Origin: Schistosoma mansoni
Lineage: Eukaryota > Platyhelminthes > Trematoda > Strigeidida > Schistosomatidae
Assembly (NCBI RefSeq): GCF_000237925.1
Contig: NW_017386060.1
Location: 248,001 to 312,000 of the forward strand
Reading direction: 5' to 3'
DNA: 64,000 nucleotides
How positions within the stretch are numbered: position 1 is the first letter of the stretch; the number at the start of each line of letters is the position of its first letter. Shown here piece by piece: positions 13,001 to 22,101 of the stretch. The notes below the pieces were generated by a model that was not told where the DNA came from, made no database searches, and worked only from the letters and a program-made list of their open reading frames with translations. The translations under genes and the position numbers were made by a program.

Positions 13001-16000
13001 AGTAAAAAAGATAAACATTTCAATGAAATATCAGTAAAACTAAAGTATTATGTGGACTGTATAGAGGTCAACTCGAATATGATCTCTAACAAAGCTTGAA
13101 AGTACTAACATAGTTTGTTTCATTTTCTTATTTATTCTTTTATTTGCACTAAGTGTATGTATCTGGTACAATTTAATAATCTATTAAGTTACAGTATTAT
13201 TATTGAACACGTCTGTTGTTGGTGTACTAATCGTAATGTAGCACATGAAAGCGTATCGGTTTTTATTGAAACGTACCTTAGGTTCTTTTAAATTATTATC
13301 TGTCTTAAGAATATCCGAAAATATTTCTTGTGATATTCGACACCTAATCATCTTTTTTTTCTCTCTTAATAAAAATATAATTACTATCAGGCTTCTGGCT
13401 GTATTGAATATGTACATGTTATTTCATCTTTTAAACGAAATTGAATTATTTGTGTATTACTTCCACTTCTCTGTCTATCTGTGTTGTAATTCAATATTTT
13501 GTCTCATTGTAAATGAACCACTCATTTATTAGTTAGTGTGTTTCAAAGACTACAATCGTTGTTCTTTCTCTAGTAATGAAGTACATGACAGTGTTTTTTT
13601 TTCAAAATACATTTGTGATATGCTTCTCATTTATATACATAATTCAAAACAGTAATCGTTTGCAAACTTAACACCAAACTATGTGAATCGTAACAACTAC
13701 ATATCAAATTATTTATACAACGGTGGATTCACTTTCATGATATGGTGGTGTTAGCAAACAAAATTGTGCTGACTGTTAAAATGAATAAGAGTTTTGTTTT
13801 TATGAGAATGTTGTATGATTAAATATTTGAGCATATGTAAATTTCGGGGCATTCATGTTTTAGCTATTGGGTTGGAGCTGCTTGTTATTCAGCTTAGACA
13901 ACAAAATATTATCTCCAACTTGTGTTCAGTAATGTGTCGTTCATTTTTGCGAATTTAACCATGACTATTGTGTATTCTCTTCTATTTTCTTGCAAAATGA
14001 CTATAATCAACTGTCTATTTATGATAAATAATATATTTTTTCTAAAGATCGAGCGGCCTTAGTCAGGAAGGTTCTTTAGAAACGAAGGTTATGCGTCGTC
14101 AAAATATTTGTCCACCTGGCGAAACAAACATTATGGACATTACTCTTGGCGGATCTAATCCATCATTAAGCCATCTAATGTTTTCAGCTACTGCCAATTC
14201 TGTAAAATTGTGGGATTTAAGACGATTTTATTGTGTAGGAAAACTACATGGTAGTCATCAGGCCCCTGTAATGGTATTGGCTGCTGCCGAAACTCCATGT
14301 ACTTCTTCAACCGCTGATTCGGAACCTAGATTAACCGTAGTTACTGGTTCGAAAGTGAGTTATATGTTTTTGCCTTTGGGTTTGATTTCATGTGTAATTT
14401 TTATTTGATATTACTCTGTTATCAAGCTATGAGGTAATATCTTTAACTCAAGTTGTACACCACAATATCACGTGAATGAGACACAAATGGGGGATAGTTT
14501 GATTGATTAGACCATCCTGTTCAGATGAAGTACAACACCAAAAATTAACACCTAAAAGATAATACAACTTAAAGTTTATGCCAACTGTTAACACATATGG
14601 GACATTGCAATCAAATATATACCTATCCTTCCCTTAGATCTTTAACCACTATTTCCTGGGTTGTAAAAACAGCTTTGAAAAACCTTATAGTTGAGTTGAC
14701 TCATTTGATTTCCTACAGCGTAATCCTAATCGGATCAGTACTGAATTCTAATGTAATCTGTAACTGGAAACAGGTGTTATTTAATTTAAGCCACTTTAAT
14801 CTACAGATATTCACAACTTTTCCAATACATTTGGCCTTCTTGTCCGGAACTTTTCTATCGATCTCAACCTTGATTGTTAAGTGTCTTCGCAACACGTGGC
14901 TATTATGGACCTAGCGACCGGTTTATAACTTGTAGTTGTTCTACACACTCAACGGTTATATTTCGTATTCAACGGGCTACATTTTATTCTCGTTATATTC
15001 ACTGATAATCTGATGTATATTATCAACATTAAAACTAAAATACCTGGATGATTCCCAAAAAATTCTGCATTCTTGTCAAAAATTTCTTGATTGGTTTATG
15101 TAGGCTAATCTCAACTCAAATGAAAGAGATTTACCTACCATTCTTAGATTTTGATGAAACGATTCACCTTAAAGGACTAACATTTGGCAAGCGAACATAT
15201 TTTTTGTTTTGTTTTTCTGACTTTTATAACTGTTCTAAGTAAATGCTAACTGTTTGGTTTATGCTTAATTTCAGGATCATTACATAAAAGTGTTTGATGT
15301 TTCTTCAACGACATCTGGTTTACTCACGCCTACTCTTGATTTGGAACCACCACATTATGATGGAATAGAATCTCTAGTTATCCATGGGAATATTTTATTC
15401 TCCGGTTCAAGAGATGCTGCAATTAAAAAGTGGAATTTAGCGAAAAATGGTCGCCAAGAAGTCCTACTTGCACAAGCTCATAAAGATTGGATACAGGTAA
15501 GTGTTTTGTTTTATTTCTTCTGACGACAGTTTTCTCCATTATTTCCTTATAATTCTATTCATTTCATTTTACTTAGCTAGTTTTAATTAATTATATGTTG
15601 TGCTGAAGTATTTGGAATAACTTTTAGCAGTGCTAGTTCAGTCTATATTGATTGTATATAACTCAATTTAGTCTTCCCATTGATAATTAAATTATACTAG
15701 TCTCTATTCGATCAACATAAAATGTTTGAATTAGTTTCTATTAATTTTGAGTTCCTTTTTTTTCAGGGTATGGGTATTACACACGATGGGACAAATCTTA
15801 TTAGTGGTTGCCGTGGTGGTACACTTAAGCTTTGGAAAGTGGAAGATTGTACTTGCTTAGGAGAGATTAACAATGCACACGATGGGGCTATTAATTGTGT
15901 GAGAACATATAAAGATCGTGTATTCACTGCTGGCAAGTAAGTTTTTTTGTTTACTTGATTTATCATCTGTTTTTTGCCAATCTTTACATGTATCTATATT

Positions 16001-16064
16001 AACTTGTTCTTGTTTACTTTATTTTAGTGATAGAGATATACGATTTTGGAAATTTATCAATTAA
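3684..16064 (+). CDS. KIF21: KIF21-type kinesin, 3' part of gene (8 exons, C-terminal WD40 domain)
   Basis: Eight exons (3684-4039, 4869-5000, 6863-7269, 11786-11966, 14048-14354, 15275-15496, 15767-15936, 16028-16064) join in frame with GT/AG borders. The first three encode a Ser/Thr/Asn-rich linker; the rest encode seven WD40 blades. Blade sequences follow vertebrate KIF21A/B closely, for example [31 protein letters not shown] and SGCRGG.LK.W. KIF21 proteins are kinesin-4 motors that restrain microtubule plus-end growth; the WD40 domain contributes to microtubule or cargo contacts. Motor and coiled-coil exons must lie upstream of the window. The protein ends within the last blade strand with almost no tail. 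Introns hold an RTE copy and a hammerhead element. Family assignment is confident; 21A versus 21B cannot be decided. Confidence 0.9.
4869..5000 (+). CDS. KIF21: KIF21 exon: linker, part 2
   Basis: This 132-base exon lies between acceptor CTATAG and donor AG|GTGACT. Its first base completes a Ser codon from the preceding exon and it ends two bases into an Arg codon finished by the next exon. It encodes about 43 residues rich in Ser, Thr, Asn and Pro. Support comes from exact phase continuity on both sides rather than from domain similarity. Confidence 0.72.
5001..6862 (+). other. KIF21 intron, no recognised content
   Basis: AT-rich intron between the second and third linker exons. I see no coding exon, tRNA-like element or retrotransposon homology in it. 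A stretch near 5160-5345 and one near 6000-6240 are less AT-rich than their surroundings and may be decayed repeats. Confidence 0.5.
6863..7269 (+). CDS. KIF21: KIF21 exon: linker end and start of WD40 blade 1
   Basis: The exon follows a strong acceptor (TTTTCAG) and ends at AAAG|GTAATT, one base into a codon. About 100 Ser/Asn-rich residues are followed by [16 protein letters not shown] and ITGSK, the first strands of blade 1, aligned with ECTHVAEGH and FTGSK of vertebrate KIF21A. The G left at the end plus AC of the next exon makes the Asp of GSKD. Confidence 0.9.
7421..7552 (+). repeat. duplicated 5' end of the intronic RTE with hairpin-forming arms
   Basis: The sequence CCCGACCGTTGCTGCTACC at 7421-7439 recurs at 7516-7534. 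In the downstream copy GCCCGACC pairs with GGTCGGGC about 20 bases later, giving an 8-bp hairpin stem. The - strand relative at 19561-19598 has the same region with mutations. This could be a monomer-type 5' UTR repeat or a template jump during insertion. Confidence 0.7.
8169..10992 (+). pseudogene. endonuclease-reverse transcriptase of the intronic RTE, broken
   Basis: The frame can begin at ATG 8169. An endonuclease domain with [27 protein letters not shown] and a QIDHI...D.NHAL C-terminus is followed by RT with [17 protein letters not shown] and FLDLKVAFD. Damage: CAA to TAA at 8385-8387 (the - strand relative keeps Gln), and a deletion near 10112 that joins motif A directly to the segment before the LEYADD box. 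This removes about 75 codons including motif B and shifts frame. The C-terminal part remains open to 10992. Confidence 0.9.
11194..11785 (+). other. KIF21 intron sequence downstream of the RTE insertion
   Basis: Unique-looking intron sequence from the right target duplication to the next exon. A segment around 11460-11600 is less AT-rich and may be a decayed repeat, but I could not match it to another part of the window. Confidence 0.4.
11786..11966 (+). CDS. KIF21: KIF21 exon: WD40 blades 1-2
   Basis: Acceptor CTTAG and donor GTAAGT frame 181 bases. The product finishes blade 1 (DRTAKIWDL) and holds blade 2 with [22 protein letters not shown] and CIRTL, matching the vertebrate KIF21A order HPNNVVSVKY, STSYIKVWD and CIRTL. 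It ends two bases into a Leu codon. Confidence 0.93.
12227..12560 (-). mobile_element. hammerhead tRNA-like element (family H1), decayed
   Basis: Read on the - strand it has the H1 order: a 5' segment with CACTAGTG and AGTGAAAAGCTGTGACCAGTG, then CATTAACACTGTTGGATCC, a box A-like GCTCAGTGGTCTATAGG, a box B-like GTTCGAGTC, and remnants of the hammerhead and GCTTC tail. The hammerhead core is too mutated to cleave. It sits antisense in the KIF21 intron. Confidence 0.75.
12561..14047 (+). other. KIF21 intron, no recognised content
   Basis: AT-rich intron sequence between the decayed H1 element and the next exon. Open frames here are short and low-complexity and have no splice context that would make them exons. 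Confidence 0.5.
14048..14354 (+). CDS. KIF21: KIF21 exon: WD40 blades 3-4
   Basis: The first base completes the Leu codon left by the previous exon; the exon ends in phase 0 at AAA|GTGAGT. Blade 3 reads [18 protein letters not shown] (vertebrate FLYAASGNAVRMWDLKRF). Blade 4 begins [14 protein letters not shown] and VVTGSK. A loop of about 15 residues rich in Thr and Ser is longer than in vertebrates. Confidence 0.93.
14355..15274 (+). other. KIF21 intron, no recognised content
   Basis: Intron of 920 bases with consensus donor (GTGAGT) and acceptor (TTTCAG). Two open frames inside (14597-14914 and 15048-15242) have no WD40 similarity and would break the phase-0 junction TGSK|DHYIK, so they are not exons. 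Confidence 0.6.
15275..15496 (+). CDS. KIF21: KIF21 exon: WD40 blades 4-5
   Basis: A 74-codon, phase 0/0 exon. It completes blade 4 (DHYIKVFDV) and carries [12 protein letters not shown], the most family-specific signature of KIF21 WD40 domains, then blade 5 [14 protein letters not shown] and the start of blade 6, QAHKDWIQ. Confidence 0.95.
15767..15936 (+). CDS. KIF21: KIF21 exon: WD40 blades 6-7
   Basis: After acceptor TTTTTTTTCAG the exon encodes [18 protein letters not shown] and TLKLWKV (blade 6), then [20 protein letters not shown] (most of blade 7). It ends at AA|GTAAGT, two bases into an Asn codon. Confidence 0.94.
16028..16064 (+). CDS. KIF21: KIF21 last coding exon
   Basis: Only 37 bases: it completes Asn and adds [11 protein letters not shown] before TAA at 16062-16064, closing the seventh blade. 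Vertebrate KIF21 proteins continue for a few dozen residues after the equivalent RTVRIWK; here the tail is essentially absent. Confidence 0.92.
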
Positions 16065-16272
16065 TCTGGTCAAATTAACTCGATTGTGTTGTTAAACATA
16101 CAAAACACCAGAAGTTGAATTTCAATCAATATAACTTTTATTATTAGCTTGCTTGATTACATAATCATTTTCTGTGATATCTATCCTAGTCCAGAATTTT
16201 CTTCCTTTTAAATTACCATCAGTAATATTTGGAATTAAGAAAGAAAGAAAGAGACAGATGACTAGGTGCTTC

Positions 16273-16274
<2 letters not shown>

Positions 16275-16319
<45 letters not shown>
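16275..16319. repeat. (TA)n microsatellite
   Basis: About 22 uninterrupted TA units, probably inside the KIF21 3' UTR or just beyond it. Confidence 0.97.
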
Positions 16320-16321
<2 letters not shown>

Positions 16322-16686
16322 CTAAATGTCATTGCTAACTCTGAATCATTCCCATCATATACTTGTATAAATCTATGTAAATAATTGTGTTTTGTGAATG
16401 TGCATTTTATTCTAAATTAACTAATTAATTATTTAATTAATCAACAAAGTATACCGATGCATTTAATCGAGAAATTATTCCTTAAACAATTAAATTATTA
16501 TTATCATTATTTGGTTGTTTCTTTTCCTTATATAATTATATCCGGTCATATAATAATAATAATAAAAACTATTCTGTCCATCCGTGCGAGAATCATAATT
16601 ATTTTACCTTTTAAATTAAGATTTAGAACGAAATGGATACTTATATATATTCTTCCTTCTACACAAATACACAATATATAGTTATC

Positions 16687-16692
16687 AATAAA
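16687..16692 (+). promoter_or_regulatory. candidate KIF21 polyadenylation signal
   Basis: First AATAAA after the KIF21 stop codon. In DNA this AT-rich the motif arises often by chance, so this is only a candidate. Confidence 0.25.
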
Positions 16693-17730
16693 TTTCTCAG
16701 AACTAGTGGGTCTCTTTAGTCATCTTCATTGTTTCACATTGACAATTAATATTTTCACGATTATTATTATTGTCCTTGGATGTGCTTTATGTTTTTTAAA
16801 TTCTCACTCACTTGTCGCACACTTTAAGTTTGTTTGCCATCGATATAAAATATAAATATCTATATGTATGTTGAGTTGAACAGATTGCTTTTAGTTCCCT
16901 TATGTGGTTCATTTATTCTCTATTTATTTTTCAAATAAATACATATGCATCTATCTAATATAACATTTCATCAGCGATTTTAATGTCGTCCTTTTGTGTA
17001 TCGCATGAAATATCTATTCGATACATACTATCTCAAGTTTTACTCATAATGTTTTTCTTCTCAATAAGAGTTCTTGGGGCGGAGGTACCTTAGTCGTAAG
17101 TTAATGTAATGGGGGGGGGTTGAAAATTACTTTTTCTGGTGAATTCAGTCAAACTGTTTTTGTCCTGCAATATCTTAAAATAATGAGTAGTTTGTTTTAC
17201 TACTCACTAATAGTAAGTAAGGCAAGGAAGTTAAAAAGAAATACTTGAGAAAATTGTGTAGTTATGGCCTTCATTTTAACCCCTCTTAAGCCAGTTTCCA
17301 TTCTCAAGATTTATTCATGTTGATTATCTTCAAACCAAGAAAAATTATCGAGTATTTATATAACCCGACAGTCGTTCAGTCACAACGTAGAACTTCGTAC
17401 GTACGTACATCAATTCGAGTTGCCTTACCACACTAGCACAGAGATGAAGTTGTCGATTCAAACCCCATAGTGGTAGAGGTAGTAAGAGTATTAGCAGTAA
17501 TTGGAAAGATTAGGGTTTGAAGATGTTATTTATGGAGTATAATCTAGTGAACCAAATTTGGAAAGGAACAAAAGTTTGGGACATGAAGAATTCAGAAGAT
17601 TAGAATTTGGGAGAACACAATGGATCTTCGCCATTGCAAACGATTTTGAGCTATGTCATTCAAGGTCTCTAACCATCGGTTGCTATAATCTCGCGGATTT
17701 CAACCCGGCAGCTTTCTGTAGAACTCATCC

Positions 17731-18487
17731 GGTAGGATTAAACTATCCTGCCGAGTCAATCACAAGCTTTCGCGGGTTTTCAAGGTCACGGCAATAAGTT
17801 CGGTACCTGATGCTTACGTACGGTCGGTTTACAGCGGATTTTAGGGAAGACGTGATAATTCGGCATCTACAATAGAAATGATCATAAGATTTCGGCGCGA
17901 AATTCATATATCCATTTGGATAAATAGAGTTTTGGCATTATAGCAGATGTCAGTTCGTGATGAAAACCCTAAGTATAATTCCTAGCCTTAATCGTGAACT
18001 GTAAATCATAATTTGAATTCTTCACATAGTTTATAGCCCTCATTTGGCCTTAGTTATTATGTTGACACTTTCAGAGTCACTCTAGCGTCGCTCAAAGGTT
18101 GTCCATAACTTATAGCCTCACCCATAACCCTAAACCCTACACCTAAACCTTAACTCTAACCCGTAAGCCATACCAATATACTAACATTATTGAAGCTATG
18201 TAGTCGAGGTTAAAAGAATGTTTGAGACCTTATCATGGCTTCAGAGGTCGACTACTATGGAGCCATATGGATGTGTTCCTGTACCGTCTGCACTATGATT
18301 TTAGAACTTCTGAACCTATATCTGACCTTGAGAAGTTTTTGACCCATGTAAAAGAAGTGTTTCCACTTTAATTCTTTGGTTTTTTATAATATATTTTTAC
18401 TGTATAGTAACTGTTTTCTGATTGGCTAATATTTCTCAAGGTCATTTAAGATTCGTTCAAAGGTCGGCAGTATAGTTTAATCCTACC
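17731..18487. mobile_element. Merlin-like non-autonomous DNA transposon (MITE), 757 bp
   Basis: The element starts GGTAGGATTAAACTAT and ends with its inverse; the inverted repeats extend about 24 bp with one mismatch. It is flanked by an exact 9-bp duplication, AACTCATCC, at 17722-17730 and 18488-18496. Removing it and one duplicate restores continuity of the surrounding RTE copy. A GG start with 8-9 bp duplications is characteristic of Merlin, known from schistosomes; Mutator-like elements also make 9-bp duplications. There is no transposase frame. Confidence 0.8.
18121..18163. repeat. degenerate telomere-like CCCTAA stretch inside the MITE
   Basis: About 40 bases of imperfect CCCTAA/ACCCTAA units (CCCATAACCCTAAACCCTAC and so on), the complement of the TTAGGG-type telomere repeat. 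It lies wholly within the MITE, so it was carried here rather than marking an old chromosome end. Confidence 0.6.
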
Positions 18488-18499
18488 AACTCATCCTTT

Positions 18500-19041
18500 A
18501 CATCATCTAAGCTGCAGTCAGTGGCAGTGTAGCCAGAGACGACGAAGAAGCAACGAGTGTCCCTACCTTTTCGAGTCCTTACCGTTCCGTTTAGTCGGAC
18601 AGCGCACAGACGACTGACTACTGGGATCCAGTCTTAAAGGGATAGTTCTGCCCTAGGACTCAATGCTATACCTACGCCAGCGAGGTCACGGGAAGCAGCA
18701 TCAGGACATCCAGATACACGAAGCGTAAATCGAGTTGGTTCTTTATTTTGACATGGTGAGGTCAAATGAATGACGCTACTCGGATCTTGTATGTGCGTTT
18801 CGGAGACGCGGTAGACGTCGATGGTGCGAGATTCTAAAGTCCTAGCTAAGAAAGCCTGTTGTCTTATTTGGCACAGTGGTCGGACGTTAGAAGTTCCTAC
18901 ATGTAGTTTATAGCGTGATTTCAGGAATAACGTTCCGTCTACTCGAATCGTTTGCCGTAGCGATGCGAGGTGATAAAAGGACCTGAGAAGAGTTATTCTT
19001 GGAGATAAGAAACTTATTAGGAAGGATTTGAATGTGACCAA
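18500..19041 (-). pseudogene. endonuclease N-terminal fragment of the deleted RTE
   Basis: A frame on the - strand encodes YKLHVGTSNVRPLCQIR, SRTIDVYRVSETHIQD, VIHLTSPCQNKEPT and [10 protein letters not shown], aligned with residues about 15-115 of the intronic copy; it keeps the Gln codon that is TAA there. It stops soon after the GIALS motif and the polyprotein is then lost by deletion. Confidence 0.85.
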
Positions 19042-19598
19042 CTTGGTCTCGTGTGTTGTACGTGTATGAGGGCTGATATCATTTTCCGGCTGCCCACACC
19101 GTGGAAGGGTATTTCTTGAGGGACCTGAAAAGGAAGTTGGATTAGTGTTGGTCTTAACGATCTGGGAGCGTGACCGCAGTGCTCAAGGGGAAACTGCTTG
19201 AGGTCGGTCACGCACGGCCTTTTTGTGGGGGGTTTTTGACGTTAGCTCCGTTCTTCAAAGGACCTTACCGCCGGAGACGGAAATACGTGAGGTATGGTGA
19301 GGCGTGACATTTTTAGGGTCGACCTTTTCTAACCCCTTCCTTTCTTGTGAGAAGGCAGCATCGCTGCAGATGGTGGTTGTCCGAGGGAAACACCTTACTG
19401 TTGTCACACCCCTCTACAGTCAGCAGAACGACATCGCCCTCAGACCTTGAGTTGCTGCTTTTAGTCGTACCATTCTACAACCTACCTACCTGACATGGTA
19501 CAACCTACAGGAACATATGTCCCAGACAATATAGCTCGATTGGTTCATCACGATAGGCAAGCCCGACCACCACGTCAACGTAGCAGCTATGGTCGAGA

Positions 19599-21516
19599 TA
19601 TATAGCCTGATAGGCTCTTAATGATGTTTATAATTATCTATCTTATGTACGATACCGGTTAATATAGTAAGTATAGGTTAATTAGAATTCCGTGCTTATT
19701 GTTTCCTATCTGGTTAAATGTTTTTAGCATATTCAGAACATCTCATGTCATAATTTTTAATCCAGATTATTTCTACTACTGCATTCACTTGATTCACATT
19801 AGTTTCCCATTTTAGACTAGCGCATATGGGTCAAATCATGGAATACCGTTTTTCTCAACTTAGTACTTCTAATCGAACCGAACTTCTCTCAGTTGTATTT
19901 TGTATGGCTGTTAGTGTTAAGGTTTCTGAGGAATTAAAGAATTTCAGAATCTCGGTATTTGGTTAGAAGCCTTTTAAAAAAAGGTTACATGTATTTGCCA
20001 AAGAATTGAGATAGCCACTTATCGAAAAGAGGCTACTAATGCTATTCTTAGAAGTCAATTAAAACTTTATGTTTAATCGATGCATTGATCTAATCCACTT
20101 TTCATCTTCTAGGATGACTAGGAACCCCAGTGTGCTCAATTTCTAACAAAAATTCAAGGTTAAAGGGTATCTGTTGCCGTCATGTCTAGTCCGTAATCTG
20201 ACTAGAAGTTCCCCTGGTGACTTATTTTTAAGAGTTTCTAAATTGAAATCACTAGCCATTTTCAGTTCTCCAATCCTTTTTGTTGGCAACCTGTCAAGCG
20301 TTTCCATTGATCGATGGCACCAAGATTTCTGTTACGTTTGGCTATATTTCGGCACAAATTTCTTATTCCCTACTGTTCTCCTACTATTAGAAACACTACT
20401 TATCAAATCTTGCACCTGTCAACCTGATAGAGGTTTTTAAAAGTTTATTATTAGATGGATAATTGACAACATTGTGACTAAAACTAATCATTCCGAAGTT
20501 CTTTTCACTTTTGAGACAAAGGTTATTCCAGTCCTGAAACTTAATCCTATGTTTCAACTGGATTGTACATTATCAATATTTAAAAAGTTTTAGATTTGGA
20601 GTATGTTTTCTATTTAGTAGCTTCACACTGTATGTAAATAATCCCACAGGTATTCAAAGCTAAAGATATACACTATGTGAATATTAAGTGCTGTTATGAA
20701 CGTTTTGTATGAACTCTTACTCTTTATCGTTTGTTAATATATAGGTTAGGGTAAAAAGAATTTGAACACTAGAAAAATTGGCTATTCTGCATCAAGATAA
20801 TAAATAAAGGAAATATAAGAGGTTTAAGTTTGATAAACTATATATTTTTACATTAGCATGTAAGTAAAAATGACTGAATATAATTTGGCCAACTAGGGAT
20901 AACTTAAATGAGCTAGATAAAGATCTCAGTACTTCTGGTTAATTTCCCACTTTTCTCCACTATCATCACCTGTGTCAAACAAACGTTGAACCATGATATA
21001 CTAACCACTGTGGTTTGCGATTACACTGATTTGTCAGCGTTATGCACTTGTCTGATACAGTTTACGTTTCAGTGAACATCATTGTTTGTAGTGTAACACT
21101 GAATTATTTAAGGAGTACGTTTTTTGACACCTCCAGATAAGTTGCAGATAATCAATAAATTTCCGGATATAACCAACGTATAACCACCAAACGTACTGTT
21201 TTCTATAGAATTCTATTCTAATGAAAAATTGATGTTTTAAACCGAGGAAATTCAATATTTCATAATCCTATCACTGTAAACCATCTGTCATTCGTTTTAT
21301 TATTGCTCTGAACCTACTATTCAATAATTCACAAACTTGATTTATACAATCACGATCGTTTCTTGAATGCATCACAACAAACAAGTTGGATAACTCTGTT
21401 TCAATATTGACTATTTACTTGATGCAATAGAACTGTTATATCGTCGTAAATAAAATTGAGTTATTATCTCATGTTGGTAAAGTCCTCTTCAAGCTTTTAC
21501 TTATCGTATTTAGAAC
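19599..21516. other. no recognised gene or repeat
   Basis: AT-rich sequence with one open frame of 88 codons on the + strand near 20174 that lacks recognisable motifs and splice context. A segment at about 20100-20420 is less AT-rich than its surroundings. I assign nothing here. Confidence 0.4.
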
Positions 21517-21820
21517 TGTAAAGTGGGCTACTTATATCGAAATGAGTAGTATATAAAGATGAACGAGCATTGAATGTATTTCAGTAAAAGATCGACAAGG
21601 AGAGAACGAGGATGGGACGCAATTGGTAAGAAAATGTGTGAACAATGAAATATGAGACAATGGACTGATATTTGCAAAACAAACAGTCACGTTTGAGATA
21701 ATGGATTGTTATTTTACAAATTAACTATTTACTATATGGTTCTCACATTTTACCGAGATATTCTGTAATTTTGTACCTAAATACATTTGGTTGTTCCCAC
21801 TCTTATTCTTGTTTACTGCA
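21517..21820 (+). mobile_element. solo-LTR-like repeat, copy 1
   Basis: A 304-bp unit starting TG and ending CA. The first 40 bases (GGGCTACTTATAT..GTAGTATATAA) and the end (..TCTTGTTTACTGCA) align with units at 26152, 29793 and 41154. A TATA-like box lies about 35 bp from the start. TG...CA ends, 280-315 bp length and a promoter-like start fit a solo LTR of a Gypsy-type element. The family is not assigned. Confidence 0.6.
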
Positions 21821-21896
21821 GTACCTTTATATAAAATATTTTTATAACCACTACTGTACTCTTATTATTTTAAAAGCCTAACTATTATTATACATT

Positions 21897-22101
21897 AGAA
21901 GGGGGCTTCGTGGAGGATTGAAGCTAGACCACCATGGAAAACTTAGAAGCACTGTATGATGGTTTCGAACCCAGAACCTGTCAGTCTTGCGCGCGAGCGC
22001 TTAACCTCTATACTACTGAGCCGGCCAGCATCCAACGGTGTTAATGTCTCACTTCAACCAATCCACGGAATTGAGCACCCATCCACCATTGTCTTCAATG
22101 A
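21897..22101 (-). mobile_element. H1 hammerhead element, 3' part, interrupted by RTE copy B
   Basis: On the - strand this holds the 3' end (GAAGCCCCCTTC), the tail CCATGGTGGTCTAGCTTCAA, box B-like GGTTCGAAAC and box A-like GGCTCAGTAGTATAGAGG. The hammerhead segment itself is deleted. The 5' part continues at 23385 beyond the RTE insertion. Confidence 0.85.

Larger units (their letters stand above)
16065..17365 (+). other. KIF21 3' flank, no further gene
   Basis: Very AT-rich sequence downstream of the KIF21 stop, probably 3' UTR then intergenic DNA. It contains an AT microsatellite and several AATAAA motifs, the first clear one at 16687-16692. No coding signal is visible. Confidence 0.5.
17366..19598 (-). 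mobile_element. internally deleted RTE element, second family, split by a MITE
   Basis: On the - strand the 5' end (19598 downward) matches the 5' UTR of the intronic RTE, including GACGTGGTGGTCGGGCTTGCC. The endonuclease N-terminus follows to about 18497. After the MITE the sequence resumes with GGATGAGTTCTACAGAAAGC, then jumps directly to the C-terminal end of the polyprotein (LETLNDIAQNR...QWRR) and the 3' UTR. The endonuclease C-terminus and all RT motifs are gone, yet both element ends remain. This is unlike usual 5' truncation. Confidence 0.85.
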
